Positions 9,015-19,656 of a DNA stretch of 64,000 nt are shown piece after piece. Both the position numbers and the translations under genes were made by a program. This DNA is from an uncultured Desulfovibrionaceae bacterium (GTDB lineage: Bacteria > Desulfobacterota > Desulfovibrionia > Desulfovibrionales > Desulfovibrionaceae). Within the stretch, counting starts at the first letter, position 1, and every line of letters starts with the position of its first letter. Location of the stretch: contig CALUZB010000008.1 in NCBI GenBank assembly GCA_944325195.1, positions 62,001-126,000 of the forward strand. The letters are read 5' to 3'. Below the pieces are notes generated by a model. It did no database searches and was not told the DNA's origin. It saw only the letters and a program-made list of their open reading frames with translations.

Positions 9015-9295
9015 AATAACTTCCTGTTCGGCGTGTTTCGGACGAACGCACAAAAAAACGGAGCGGCAACTGTTGGAAGCAACAACCCGCCGACGCACTG
9101 CCCTGAGCCAGCAGTCGGCGCCGGCCGCGCCTGAGAGCAAGCGACTTTGCCTTCAGAGACAGACCGTCCGGGCGAAGCCCGTCTCAAGGGCCGGGCATTC
9201 AACATTACAGAGCGGTTTCGCGGCGAATGCTCTCAAGTTGTTCGGTTTACCTCACGGGGGAGCGGAGATACACCCGCCCCCCTTGATTTTCAGAG

Positions 9296-10453
<1,158 letters not shown>

Positions 10454-10517
10454 TCAGCACAGCAACTCCACAGCAACTCCGAACCGTTGCTTACGGCGAA
10501 TTCGCCGGGGTGCGCAC

Positions 10518-11018
10518 TCATGCGGGCTCTTTATGCTCGGGCTGCAACGAACGGCGCATGGCCACTGTTCCGGTGCGGGCAACTTCCCGCACTCCATACT
10601 TCTGCAACAAAGCCAGAAAAGCCGACAATTTCTCCTGATCGCCCGAAACTTCCAGGATCAAATCAGAATGGCCCACATCCACTACTTTGCAGCGGAAAAT
10701 ATCGGCCAGGCGCAAAATCTCTTCGCGCGCGCCCTCTTCCGCGCCCACACGCACCAGCATCATTTCCCGTTCCACGGTTGCCTGCGCGCTGAAGTCAATT
10801 ACCTTAACCACGGTAATCAGTTTGCGCAATTGCTTGACTATCTGTTCCAGGATCTGATCGTCACCGAAAGTGGTAATGGTCATGTGCGAGGTTTCCGGGT
10901 CGGGCGTGGGCGCAACATTCAAGGATTCAATGTTGAACCCCCTGCCGCTGAACAGACCTGACACACGGGAAAGTACGCCCGGTTCGTTTTCAACCAGAAC
11001 TGAAAGTACATGCCGCAT
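10518..11018 (-). CDS. ilvN: Acetolactate synthase small (regulatory) subunit
   Basis: 166 residues. An N-terminal ACT domain (VLVENEPGVLSRVSGLFSGR, about 7-26) is followed by the C-terminal IlvN/IlvH domain. The family activates the catalytic subunit and confers valine feedback inhibition. AGGAG lies 9 bases before ATG. It sits between ilvB and ilvC on the same strand. Confidence 0.96.
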   Translation of the reverse strand: MRHVLSVLVENEPGVLSRVSGLFSGRGFNIESLNVAPTPDPETSHMTITTFGDDQILEQIVKQLRKLITVVKVIDFSAQATVEREMMLVRVGAEEGAREEILRLADIFRCKVVDVGHSDLILEVSGDQEKLSAFLALLQKYGVREVARTGTVAMRRSLQPEHKEPA

Positions 11019-11141
11019 TCTACGAACTCCTTGACACGAGTTTTAAACCAAGCAGATTGATCTATGTTTGCAATATCGCCGCCGGGGCCCCTCCAGCCGA
11101 CTGCGGCTTTCCGCGCCCGCCGACTCTTCATTCCCCGCTCA

Positions 11142-12899
11142 TCAGGCCAGCAACATTTCATCCAGGCCGGAACCGGCCGGAACCATGGGATAGACGTTTT
11201 CTTCCGGCTCCACCTGAATATCGACAATCGCCGCTTTGCTGGAGAACAAAGCCTCTTTCAAAACACTTTCCAGCACCGACGGGTCAGTAACGCGATAGCC
11301 GTCCAGGCCATAAGCCTCGGCCAGTTTCACAAAATCGGGCTGCACTTCCATGCCCACCGCCTGATAATTTCCGTTATAGAAGAACTGTTGCAATTGCCGG
11401 ACCATGCCCAGATAACGATTGTTCAGAATGATCACTTTTACCGGCAGGTGATTGGCGGCAATGGTTCCAAGCTCCTGAAGGTTCATCTGGACAGAGCCGT
11501 CGCCGGCCACATCAATCACCAGACTATCGGGCCGGGCCAGTTGCGCGCCCAGAGCGGCCGGAAGTCCGTAGCCCATAGTTCCCAACCCGCCGGACGTAAG
11601 CAGGGTGCGCGGTCTGGAAAACGGATAGAACTGGGCCACCCACATCTGATGCTGCCCCACCTCGGTGGTGATAATGGTCTTATCTTCATGTGCACCCACC
11701 AGTCTGTACAGGGTTTCAATCACAGTCTGGGGCCGGATAAATCCTGTGCTTAATTCCGGGCTGACAGCCGGATTTTCAACCGGATTTTGCCCGGCTGCGG
11801 CACGGCAAACATGCGCCGGGTTCGCCGCACATTCCCGACGCCAGATTTCCAGTTGCTCCAGCCATTCCCTACTGCTGATTGCCCCCGGCACTTCCTGCTT
11901 TTCCAGCAGATTCTCAAGCTCCTCCAGGGCCAGACGACAATCGGCAACCACCGGTATGCTTACCGCCACGCTTTTGCGGATTGAAGTGGGATCAATATCG
12001 ATGTGGATAATTCCGGCGTTGGGAGCAAATGCGGCTACCCGCCCGGTTACCCGATCATCAAAACGCGCCCCTACGGCAATCAGCAAATCACACTTGCTCA
12101 CCGCCATGTTGGCGGGATAAAGTCCGTGCATTCCCAGCATTCCCAGATGCAGAGGGCTGGTTCCGTCAAATGCGCCCAAACCCATCAGGGTGCTGGTTAC
12201 CGGTATCTGATAGCGGTTGGCCAGCCGGGTGAGAACGGCGCCGGCATCGGCCATAATGACTCCACCGCCCGCCAGAAAGAGGGGGCTTCTGGCTTCCGAC
12301 ACGGCTTTGGCGGCCCGGCGCAATTGGTTGATATTCGGTTTCAGGTTGGGATTATAAGTACGCAAACGCACCGGTTCATCGGGATATGAAAACTCCATGC
12401 TCTCGTTCAGCACGTTTCTGGGCAGCTCCACCAACACCGGGCCGGGACGCCCGGAACGGGCGATGTAAAAAGCGCGCCGCACAATCTGCGGCAGTTCTTT
12501 CACACTCTGAACCATATAGTTATGTTTTGTGCAGGGACGGGTTATGCCCAGAATATCCACTTCCTGGAAAGCATCGTTGCCGATTAAGTTTACCGGCACC
12601 TGCCCGGTGAACACTACCAGCGGAATGGAGTCGGCATAAGCTGTGGCTATTCCGGTAACCGTATTGGTGGCCCCGGGGCCGGACGTGACCAGGCATACTC
12701 CGGTTTTACCGCTGGCCCGGGCATAGCCGTCGGCCGCATGCACCGCGCCCTGCTCATGCCGCACCAGCACATGGCGGATATTAAACGCGGGCATGGCGTC
12801 GTAAATATCCAGGGTCACCCCGCCCGGATAACCGAACATCACATCCACCCCTTCTCTTTCTATGCACTCGAGCAAAATCTGGGCCCCGTTTTTTGCCAT
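11142..12899 (-). CDS. ilvB: Acetolactate synthase large (catalytic) subunit
   Basis: 585 residues from the ATG at 12899 (GAGGTGA upstream); the frame is open 17 codons further but AHAS proteins begin near MAKNGAQILLECIE. The thiamine-pyrophosphate glutamate lies in VRHEQGAVHAADGYAR. The ThDP/Mg motif GDGSVQMNLQELGT ends in LNN. The enzyme condenses pyruvate to acetolactate, or pyruvate and 2-ketobutyrate to acetohydroxybutyrate. It is first of ilvB-ilvN-ilvC. No attenuator leader peptide was recognised upstream. Confidence 0.97.
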   Translation of the reverse strand: MAKNGAQILLECIEREGVDVMFGYPGGVTLDIYDAMPAFNIRHVLVRHEQGAVHAADGYARASGKTGVCLVTSGPGATNTVTGIATAYADSIPLVVFTGQVPVNLIGNDAFQEVDILGITRPCTKHNYMVQSVKELPQIVRRAFYIARSGRPGPVLVELPRNVLNESMEFSYPDEPVRLRTYNPNLKPNINQLRRAAKAVSEARSPLFLAGGGVIMADAGAVLTRLANRYQIPVTSTLMGLGAFDGTSPLHLGMLGMHGLYPANMAVSKCDLLIAVGARFDDRVTGRVAAFAPNAGIIHIDIDPTSIRKSVAVSIPVVADCRLALEELENLLEKQEVPGAISSREWLEQLEIWRRECAANPAHVCRAAAGQNPVENPAVSPELSTGFIRPQTVIETLYRLVGAHEDKTIITTEVGQHQMWVAQFYPFSRPRTLLTSGGLGTMGYGLPAALGAQLARPDSLVIDVAGDGSVQMNLQELGTIAANHLPVKVIILNNRYLGMVRQLQQFFYNGNYQAVGMEVQPDFVKLAEAYGLDGYRVTDPSVLESVLKEALFSSKAAIVDIQVEPEENVYPMVPAGSGLDEMLLA

Positions 12900-13588
12900 A
12901 ATCACCTCATAATCCATTGCTGCACTTACGTAATGCTTAAAATTATTCAACTGTTACAAGCAGGCGTTGGGAAGCCCGATTTATCCGGCCGACGTTTTCT
13001 TCCACAATGTCACATTTTCCGCCTGCAAGTGCGGGAACATTAAATTTGACCACAGAGACTCTCAGCCATTACCCTGAACCGGAGTTTGAGGCCGGACCAA
13101 ATCCGCTGTGCAGTTTAAACCTTGCCGCCCCATTACACTCTTAAAGCTGGCCTGAACAGACGGACAAGTCGGCTGGAAAAACGCTTTTTCAGCATTGTCC
13201 ACGTCTGAGGGGTCGGCGCAAAAGCACACTCCCTGTCATGACCATTAACCCATTAGAAGCAGGAGCAGAGAAAAAGGTTCCACAGGCTTTGCCGATTGTC
13301 AACTCTTTTTCGCGTGAAGGAGGGGGCGGGATCGGACTTTACAGAATTTCATCAGACCAAGATCCGCGACAGTCCGACAACATGAGCCACTGCCCAAACA
13401 GTAAAGGCCTCTTGCGGCGCGCTTCCCCTAAACGGACTTCCACCAGCCGACAGGATTTTTGAAAAGGTGCAGGTCTGCTCTTATCTCTTGCGCTTGAGCT
13501 TATCACTGAACAGCAGGGCGCCCCATATGCGATAATCCCGCAGTCGCTGTTCCGGCCGGGGGAGCTGATTTAATTCAATACCACCATG
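12900..13588. other. Intergenic region between ilvB and the MerR-family gene
   Basis: Both flanking genes are on the minus strand. No convincing gene. It contains repeat copy 2 (13275-13330), whose TTGACA reads toward ilvB, and otherwise featureless DNA. Confidence 0.4.
13275..13330 (-). repeat. Dispersed intergenic element, copy 2
   Basis: On the minus strand: CCGCCCCCT, a short A-rich stretch, TTGACA (13297-13302), ATCGGCAAAGCCTG. The second half of the dyad is degenerate. It reads toward ilvB, about 380 bp from its start. Confidence 0.6.
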
Positions 13589-14404
13589 TCATCCTATCTT
13601 AACAATATATTTTGCAACATAATCAGGATTTGTGTCGATAAGGATATAACTCATCTGATCATACACATAAACATCACTAAGAATCTGCAATTTCATCTTG
13701 GATATTTCATCAATCATAAGGTTTAGTATATCTATATGGCTATCAATATCTCCTCTGTGAAAGATGCATGCGTAACGTCCGCATGGGATTTCTTTTGCAT
13801 TTACATGTTCTGTCTCAAATATATTCCTGAAAAGATAACACATTCTATAGTTGCCGCCTATGGCATATTCTTTTGGAATAACATAGCCTAATGGGCAATC
13901 GACAGTATTGCCTGATGTCAGATTATCAAGCAAATAATCAGAATAACATTCCACGCTGGTTTCCCGATTGAGCATTTTATCCGGTTCAACCGGATAAAAA
14001 TACACAATTTCAGCTCTGCGTTCCTCAAAAAAAATCATATCGAAAGGTTTGGCAACACTTTCCTCCGTCATTGCAACAAGCTGTTTCAGCTTAGACAGAC
14101 GGTGTGCAAGGCGAGTCTGTTTCTCCTGCAAGAATAGGACTTGTTCCTTAAGCAGATCCAGATAGCCATATTTTTCCCAATCGCTGCGACGTTTTTTTAT
14201 CTCTTCAAGTGTGCAGCCACCTTCCTTTAACAGAGAAATCAAATCAAAATCAAAATATTGTTCAGCCCCATACACGCGATATCCGTTATCCGCAATATAT
14301 TTGGGCTTGAGCAGACCTTTTCTGTCGTAATGCAGCAAAGTGTCTTTTGTAGTTCGGCAGATGCGCGCAAATTCCCCCACCTTCAAAAGTTTTTTCTTTT
14401 TCAT
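13589..14404 (-). CDS. MerR-family regulator, BmrR/BltR-like
   Basis: 271 residues. The N-terminal winged helix has the MerR signature (KVGEFARICRTTKDTLLHYD, then GYRVYGAEQ). A dimerisation coiled coil spans about 80-120, and a C-terminal effector domain of GyrI/BmrR type follows. BmrR relatives bind hydrophobic cationic drugs and activate exporter genes. It is divergent from an MFS transporter, with a MerR-type promoter between them. The gene is clearly more AT-rich than its neighbours, suggesting transfer. GAGG lies upstream of the ATG. The effector is unknown. Confidence 0.85.
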   Translation of the reverse strand: MKKKKLLKVGEFARICRTTKDTLLHYDRKGLLKPKYIADNGYRVYGAEQYFDFDLISLLKEGGCTLEEIKKRRSDWEKYGYLDLLKEQVLFLQEKQTRLAHRLSKLKQLVAMTEESVAKPFDMIFFEERRAEIVYFYPVEPDKMLNRETSVECYSDYLLDNLTSGNTVDCPLGYVIPKEYAIGGNYRMCYLFRNIFETEHVNAKEIPCGRYACIFHRGDIDSHIDILNLMIDEISKMKLQILSDVYVYDQMSYILIDTNPDYVAKYIVKIG

Positions 14405-14414
14405 AAAAAGCCTC

Positions 14415-14445
14415 TTGACCTCTGTCTTACCCAGCAGTTTACACT
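14415..14445 (+). promoter_or_regulatory. MerR-type promoter with 19-bp spacer
   Basis: -35 TTGACC (14415-14420) and -10 TACACT (14440-14445) are separated by 19 bp. This overlong spacing is the hallmark of promoters untwisted by MerR-family activators. It reads toward the MFS gene at 14522 and lies just outside the regulator's start, so the regulator probably activates the exporter and overlaps its own promoter. Confidence 0.7.
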
Positions 14446-14521
14446 ATGCAGCTGTCGAACGCAAATCCAGCCATAAGCAGGCTGAAATTCTCCATACACA
14501 AATAACAAAGGAGTTTTTTGC

Positions 14522-15664
14522 ATGAAATGGTCTGAATTTACAAACACCCGCACTGCCTGTGCATATTTTTTCATTTGTCCAGGACTGACTTATGGAATTC
14601 TTACATCTCGTCTTCCCGCACTGAAAGAGCAAACCGGAGCGGACGAAGCCCAAATCGGCCTGCTTTTACTTTGCCTTGGGCTTACCAGTCTAGTAGCGCT
14701 TTTCAGCAGCGGTTGGCTCATTGCCCTGTGGGGAAGCAGATTGGTCCTGCGAATCGGCTCGCTTACACTGCTTATTGCCGTTACTCTTTGCGGGCTGGCC
14801 ACCAGTCCGTTTTCCCTGGGAGCGGCATGTGTGTTAACAGGGCTCAGCATGGGGCTTGTGGACGTATCAATGAACACACAGGCTATCCAGGTTGAGCGTC
14901 GTTATTCAGCTATATGCATGCCCTTTATGCACGCTTCATACAGCCTCGGCGGTGTGGTGGGGGCGCTGACAGGCGCATTGTTTGCGGGTTTTGGTCTGGG
15001 GCCGTTCACAAATGCGGTGTGCGTTCTCGGCTTGTACGCATGCTTTCGACCGTGGGCTGTTCCAAAGCTGCTGACGGATGAGCCTGTTGAACCGGTAACG
15101 CGGCAGAATACTACCCGTCATACCTTACCGCTTTTTGTCGTAATGTGCGGTGTACTGTCCATGCTCACCTATTCGGCGGAGGGCTCTGTAGCGGAATGGG
15201 GAAGTCTGCTGCTTTTTACGGTAAAAGGAGCCAGCGAATCCACATCGGCATTTGTGTTTGCCGCATTTTCTGCCACAACAGTGCTTTGCCGCTTGTTTGG
15301 AGATCAATTACGCAGTTCTCTCGGGGATTTTACTCTGGCTTTCTTCGGCGCACTACTCTCCGTCTGCGGCATGTCGCTTGTCCTGTTCGCCGCAAACCCT
15401 GTTATCTGCCTTGTGGGTTATGCATTCATGGGAACCGGACTTTCCCCTATCATTCCCATTTTATTCAGCCGTGCCGGCAGCTATCCCGGCGTCACTCCAG
15501 CAAAGGCAAGCACCGTTGTATCTGTGCTGTCGTATAGCGGACTATTATTTTTCCCTCCGTTACTCGGCTTTGTCGCCCAAAGGCATGGGCTGGAGAATGC
15601 GTTGATGGGAATTCTTGCCGTCTGTGTTATGATCACCGTAGGAACACTTTTATTAAGGAAGTAA
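14522..15664 (+). CDS. MFS transporter, YbjJ/fucose-permease-like
   Basis: 380 residues with about 12 hydrophobic segments from residue 11 to the C-terminus. The loop GSRLVLRIGS after helix 2 and the segment GLSMGLVDVSMNTQA in helix 4 resemble the YbjJ/FucP-type branch of the major facilitator superfamily. The substrate cannot be deduced; pairing with a BmrR-like regulator suggests export of small organic compounds. The start has AAGGAG 8-9 bases upstream of ATG. The pair forms a two-gene accessory module. Confidence 0.82.
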   Translation: MKWSEFTNTRTACAYFFICPGLTYGILTSRLPALKEQTGADEAQIGLLLLCLGLTSLVALFSSGWLIALWGSRLVLRIGSLTLLIAVTLCGLATSPFSLGAACVLTGLSMGLVDVSMNTQAIQVERRYSAICMPFMHASYSLGGVVGALTGALFAGFGLGPFTNAVCVLGLYACFRPWAVPKLLTDEPVEPVTRQNTTRHTLPLFVVMCGVLSMLTYSAEGSVAEWGSLLLFTVKGASESTSAFVFAAFSATTVLCRLFGDQLRSSLGDFTLAFFGALLSVCGMSLVLFAANPVICLVGYAFMGTGLSPIIPILFSRAGSYPGVTPAKASTVVSVLSYSGLLFFPPLLGFVAQRHGLENALMGILAVCVMITVGTLLLRK

Positions 15665-15731
15665 TGTAAATGCAGGCTGAGAACAAATTTTGCAGGGAAC
15701 TGGGTTATGAATAAAAATATATCTTTCAATA

Positions 15732-15839
15732 GTGGCTGAAGCAAATATCCATATAATGGAATTGGTCGCGGGATATCTGATTCATAATGATAAATTCTAT
15801 CCGCGTGTCACATTATCTGAAGCTTTAGGTACAAAATAA
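15732..15839 (+). pseudogene. Short protein-like fragment, unrecognised
   Basis: A 35-residue frame (GTG start possible) reading AEANIHIMELVAGYL and ending in VTLSEALGTK. The composition is protein-like and AT-rich. No ribosome site and no family recognised. Probably a remnant. Confidence 0.25.
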
Positions 15840-15888
15840 GCCCGTGTTGGGTGGGGATGGAGCTGTGCAGTTCTCACCCGGTGTTTTA

Positions 15889-15981
15889 CAGATTTGTGTT
15901 AAATCCGAATATGCCTTTATGGCTCTTTCAATATTAAACAAATTTGCCGTGCATATTCCTAAAACAACGAATATGCAATAG
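15889..15981 (+). pseudogene. Possible N-terminal fragment of an Rrf2-family regulator
   Basis: The 30 residues QICVKSEYAFMALSILNKF and following resemble the first helix of Rrf2-type regulators, which begin like MxISxKSEYALxALLxLA. There is no ATG at the expected place and the frame stops after 30 residues, so this would be a decayed remnant. Confidence 0.35.
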
Positions 15982-16340
15982 TGTTACCTGTCAATCAAAT
16001 GCTCTGTAACTGCCAAGCATGAGTTTAAATCTTACTAATGTCTGTCTGCAGGAATTTATTTATAATTCTGTCGGATAATATCCACAGTCCGGTTCGCCTT
16101 ACGACCTTTCAAGATTTGAATGTAAACTACCGGAAAGAGCAAATCCTTATTTGGAAATCTGCAATTGAAACCAACGCCGCCCTACACATGGAAACGCAAT
16201 TTTCAAAATTAAGGCGCACACTGATGCACATTCACCGGTGTGCGCCCAAGTATTCCAATTACCGCTTAAACCAAGGGCCTGACAAACTGTTCACCCGTTT
16301 TTTCGTGGTCACAAATCCAATTTCCCGGCCTCAACCCAAA

Positions 16341-16571
16341 CTACCTTCCGGCTTCCAGAGATTCCAGCTTAGCGTAAAGCTTGGTCTTCCCTTCCAACTT
16401 CTGCTTCTTTATCCGTTTCATTTCCTGCTCTTCCGCAGGGCTGCGCACAGCTTTGCCCTCAAACTTCTCAATCTGCTTTTTAAAAAGCACATGCTCTTCC
16501 CACAAAGCTTTAACTTCCGGGTCTATGGCAGCATATTTATCCACCAATTTCTGAACTTCTTCCGGCTGCAT
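16341..16571 (-). CDS. DUF465 (YdcH-like) small protein
   Basis: 76 residues, highly charged and helical, with the DUF465 core KRIKKQKLEGKTKLYAKLE near the C-terminus. The function of the family is not established. It has an excellent ribosome site (AGGAGGG) and follows divIVA and yggT on the same strand, suggesting an operon of division-associated genes. Confidence 0.85.
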   Translation of the reverse strand: MQPEEVQKLVDKYAAIDPEVKALWEEHVLFKKQIEKFEGKAVRSPAEEQEMKRIKKQKLEGKTKLYAKLESLEAGR

Positions 16572-16621
16572 AAACGCCCTCCTAAGTTAAATGTTCCACC
16601 CGCACCGCGCGGGCACCCAAA

Positions 16622-17122
16622 CTACTCCACTACTGTCGCATTTACAAGGTCAACCTGGTCCTGCAGGTCGTCATCAGTCTCGCTTTCCATATCCAGCAAC
16701 TTCAGATGCTGCTCCACCATCGAACGGATGCGCATTTCAAACTGAGTCTTCAGCTTGCGGGTTTCGGCAATGCTTTCGTTAAGCTGAGCCAAGCGCAAAT
16801 TACCCTGTTGCATCAGACTTTCAGCCCTGGTGTGAGCTGAATCGATAATCAACTGAGCCTCTTTCTGAGCGGTGGCTTTCAAACTGTCAGTTAATTTCTG
16901 AGTGGTTATCAGGGTGTCGCGCAGGGTTGCTTCTCGGCCTCTGTGCTCCACAAGCTGCGCTTCCAGAATAGCCACCTGGTTGGCCAGATTGGTCTTTTCT
17001 TCCGTGAGGTGTCCGATAGTATCGGCAATGTCCTGAAGATACTCGTCCACCTCCGTAGTGTTATAGCCCCGAAGCGAACGGCTGAAACTGTGATTTAAGA
17101 TATCGATTTTACTAACACTCAT
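16622..17122 (-). CDS. DivIVA-domain protein
   Basis: 166 residues. The N-terminal DivIVA membrane-binding motif is present (SKIDILNHSFSRSLRGYNTTEVDEYL, about 4-29 in two parts). A long coiled coil spans about 30-140, and an acidic C-terminal tail follows. DivIVA proteins mark curved membranes and cell poles. Deltaproteobacterial members commonly sit next to yggT, as here (18 bp gap). Confidence 0.9.
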   Translation of the reverse strand: MSVSKIDILNHSFSRSLRGYNTTEVDEYLQDIADTIGHLTEEKTNLANQVAILEAQLVEHRGREATLRDTLITTQKLTDSLKATAQKEAQLIIDSAHTRAESLMQQGNLRLAQLNESIAETRKLKTQFEMRIRSMVEQHLKLLDMESETDDDLQDQVDLVNATVVE

Positions 17123-17140
17123 TGGAAAAGCCTTGCCCGG

Positions 17141-17440
17141 TTACATGCCCAGCGCATAATCCCGGATGGTTTTAACCACCCCGATCTGAATAAATTTAGC
17201 CAACAGAACCACAACCACCGGCGAGAAATCTATTCCCGCCGCATATACGAACGGCAGCACCCGCCGCACCTTCTGGAATACGGGTTCGGTCAAAGCCCGC
17301 AACACCCTGACTATGGGATTGTAGGGACTTGCGTTAACCCAACTCATCACGCATGCGATCAGGACAATCCAGAAATAAACTTCCAGAACAGTATCAAGGA
17401 TATAGGCTACGCCCAAAAGTATATTATTAACGGCCAGCAT
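17141..17440 (-). CDS. YggT-family membrane protein
   Basis: 99 residues with two hydrophobic segments (about 5-35 and 68-90) and the conserved loop SWVNASPYNPIVRVLRALTEP. YggT/YlmG proteins are linked to envelope and division functions; the mechanism is unclear. GGAGG lies 4-5 bases before the ATG. It is upstream of divIVA on the same strand. Confidence 0.92.
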   Translation of the reverse strand: MLAVNNILLGVAYILDTVLEVYFWIVLIACVMSWVNASPYNPIVRVLRALTEPVFQKVRRVLPFVYAAGIDFSPVVVVLLAKFIQIGVVKTIRDYALGM

Positions 17441-17901
17441 CGCTCCTCCAAGGTTTAGATCAGTTTCACTTTGAGATTGCGCTTTATGGCGGGCCTGTTT
17501 GCCCGCGCCAACTCTAAGGGGCCTGTCACACTATTTCGCTGATTAAGGTATTATCCGCAATCAACGTGATGGATATACCACCAGGTTCAGCAACTCTACC
17601 TGAAGCAGAATGCACTGTATTTCCGGTTTGCGGCAGACAAACCGCTTGAGCAGTTTTTTAGGATCAGTGCGCTGCCGGACTACATTATTATACTCAGTCA
17701 TCTCAAACAATTGCATTACAACACAATGCCCTTGCAACGTCAATAACCGGATCTCAAATCTCTGACAACTTCAGCCGGATTAAACCGGATAATCATTTAC
17801 AGCTTATCGTTTTGAGGAATTAAAATACTCCGGATTTTGCTTGTGACGCGCAGCGACACTGCCCACATTCCACCTTGCGGCAATTTGTCAAGAATTTTCC
17901 T
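17441..17901. other. Intergenic region upstream of yggT
   Basis: No gene. It contains a 6-bp GC hairpin near 17484-17503 without a T-run, and repeat copy 3 at its right end, whose TTGACA reads toward yggT about 445 bp away. Confidence 0.4.
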
Positions 17902-17926
17902 TCAACCCCTTACAGGGCAAGCGGTA
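17873..17926 (-). repeat. Dispersed intergenic element, copy 3 (overlaps HAD gene end)
   Basis: On the minus strand: CCGCTTGCCCTGTAAGGGG, an A-rich stretch, TTGACA (17886-17891), AATTGCCGCAAGG. It is the most divergent copy. Its left part codes the last residues (CPVRG and stop) of the HAD gene. Confidence 0.5.
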
Positions 17927-18618
17927 TGAATCACTCTCCTCATTGTGAAGAACTCTTTCAAGGCGGCAAGCATCTGCCCGAACCCGGGAACAGGCACAGC
18001 CGATTCCAGGTCGGGGTTTTTAAAGGAAGCAAACACCAGATTGGCACTTTGCGCTGTTTGAGCGTCAAGCCGACTGTCGCCCACAAACATAACCATGTCG
18101 GGCTCAATGCCCCAATCCTGCAAAATGAACAAGGCCCCCTCCGGCGCAGGCTTGGGAGCACAGCTGGACGCGGTCACTATCGGGTTGAAATACTCCTTCA
18201 AGTGAAACCTTTCCAGTAAATCATCAGCGAAAGTAGAACGGTTGGTGTGCACAGCCAACTTCACCCCCACCCCGCGCAGAAACTGCAGCAAATCATAAAT
18301 GCCGGGCTCTGCTCTGATATAGGGAATTACGTCACGCACATAATCAATGCTTTGAACCGCCTCGCGCAAACGGCCCATAAAACCCGGCGGGATAACGTGC
18401 TCAAGCGACTGGCTGCTGGTGTGCATGTGCACAAACTCCTCCTGCGCCTTGCTCATTGGGGGAAGACCGAAATAGGCTCGAGCCAGATTATAGAAACGGG
18501 TATTGGATTCTTCGGAATCCAGCAGCACACCGTCGCAATCAAAAATAACACCTGCCAGCCCACACGGCAAAGCCCGGCTCAGTTGTCCGGCCAGTGGCGA
18601 GATTTGCTCTCCGTTCAC
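17902..18618 (-). CDS. HAD-family phosphatase (phosphoglycolate-phosphatase-like)
   Basis: 238 residues. HAD motif I is FDCDGVLLDSE (about 25-35), motif II is the Thr in HTNRST, motif III is the Lys in APKPAPEG, and motif IV is VGDSRLDAQTA. A helical cap lies between motifs I and II (type C1). The substrate is unknown. The start overlaps the stop of the upstream 326-residue gene (ATGA overlap), indicating coupling. The last residues are encoded inside a dispersed repeat copy. Confidence 0.9.
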   Translation of the reverse strand: MNGEQISPLAGQLSRALPCGLAGVIFDCDGVLLDSEESNTRFYNLARAYFGLPPMSKAQEEFVHMHTSSQSLEHVIPPGFMGRLREAVQSIDYVRDVIPYIRAEPGIYDLLQFLRGVGVKLAVHTNRSTFADDLLERFHLKEYFNPIVTASSCAPKPAPEGALFILQDWGIEPDMVMFVGDSRLDAQTAQSANLVFASFKNPDLESAVPVPGFGQMLAALKEFFTMRRVIHTACPVRG

Positions 18619-19595
18619 TTGCCCTCCTGTTCACTGTTGTCGAAGATAAAGGTGATCTCTTTGCGCACTGCTCCTTCAAGATAGAGCAGACGTTTCAAAA
18701 GCGGAGAGTTGTACGCTGAAAGCAGCAGGGGGTATGGAATTCTGCACTGAGCCAGTCTTTGCGCCCAATCCCTGTGACCGCTTGCCGCCCAACGTTCCGC
18801 CTGCCCGGGAGAAAGCGCCGTGACCTTGGGGCGCCCGCTCTCTTCCGGACTGAGTTCCGCCAACAGTTTTTCAAGATAAAATCCGGTTGTGTAATAACAG
18901 GTTTCAGCAGGGGTCAGACACAGGGCGCCAAGCAGGGAAGCGGCCCACTTCACCTGCAGATCTTCCGGAGCAATGCCGCTTTCCTGCATAATCAAGTCAA
19001 CCATTCCCTCTATACTGGTGGAATGCGGTTGCTCACCACACTCTCCCACTCCGGCGCCTGCATCAAAAGCCCCAACAGCCCCCGGCTCGCTCAGACTTTC
19101 CCGTAACTGTCCGCTCGCCTGACCAAGTTTATTCAAAAGCGCTTTAATCTCCAGAATATTCTCTTCCTGACTCCAGGCCAGCAGCAAATTCTTCTGAGCC
19201 TGCTCGTGAATCTCCCGGCGCAGCTTATCGTCATTTGGTAGTTTCGGCTCAATTCTGCCGCCGCCCGCGACAAACCGCTTCAAGTCCTCATTTTCAACCG
19301 GACTCAACGCACCCCAGAACTCCGCCGCCATTCGACGGGCCGCTGCAACCGCAAGCCCGTCCGCAGCCGCCTGAAAACCGATTAAATCGTTCAGACAAGC
19401 CGCGGCCTGTTTGGGACTGTAAACCAAGTCGGGCGAAACATAGTGCCTGCACCCGCCCGCCCGGTCAACGCTTTCCGCCAGCCCCGGGCTCATGAACCGC
19501 ACTTCAGCCAATACCGGACGGGGCAGAAATTCAACCACCAGTTCCGGGTGCAGCACCGGTAAAAAAACCAACAGCTCATTTTTTATGTTTTCCAT
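18615..19595 (-). CDS. Uncharacterised protein, coupled to HAD phosphatase gene
   Basis: 326 residues, no signal peptide or membrane segment. It is mostly helical, with a charged central region and a low-complexity insert near 168-190. No domain is recognised. Overlap with the HAD gene by 4 bp suggests related roles. It is probably lineage-specific to Desulfovibrionales. The ribosome site is weak (CAGG). Confidence 0.65.
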   Translation of the reverse strand: MENIKNELLVFLPVLHPELVVEFLPRPVLAEVRFMSPGLAESVDRAGGCRHYVSPDLVYSPKQAAACLNDLIGFQAAADGLAVAAARRMAAEFWGALSPVENEDLKRFVAGGGRIEPKLPNDDKLRREIHEQAQKNLLLAWSQEENILEIKALLNKLGQASGQLRESLSEPGAVGAFDAGAGVGECGEQPHSTSIEGMVDLIMQESGIAPEDLQVKWAASLLGALCLTPAETCYYTTGFYLEKLLAELSPEESGRPKVTALSPGQAERWAASGHRDWAQRLAQCRIPYPLLLSAYNSPLLKRLLYLEGAVRKEITFIFDNSEQEGK

Positions 19596-19656
19596 AGAAC
19601 CTGAATTTCAGCGGAGACGGTTAAGCAATAACCAGCACTCCACCTGTCTGAAGTTA

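Larger units (their letters stand above)
15665..16340. other. AT-rich stretch with gene fragments
   Basis: No intact gene. Two short plus-strand frames look like remnants and are listed separately (15732-15839 and 15889-15981). The remainder shows no recognised feature. It follows the transferred MFS/MerR pair and may be the decayed end of the same insertion. Confidence 0.4.

Noticed and set aside
9255-9290. Hairpin GGGGG..CCCCC after ilvC as terminator
   Set aside because: On the ilvC strand it is followed by GTGAGG rather than a T-run, and the stem has a bulge.
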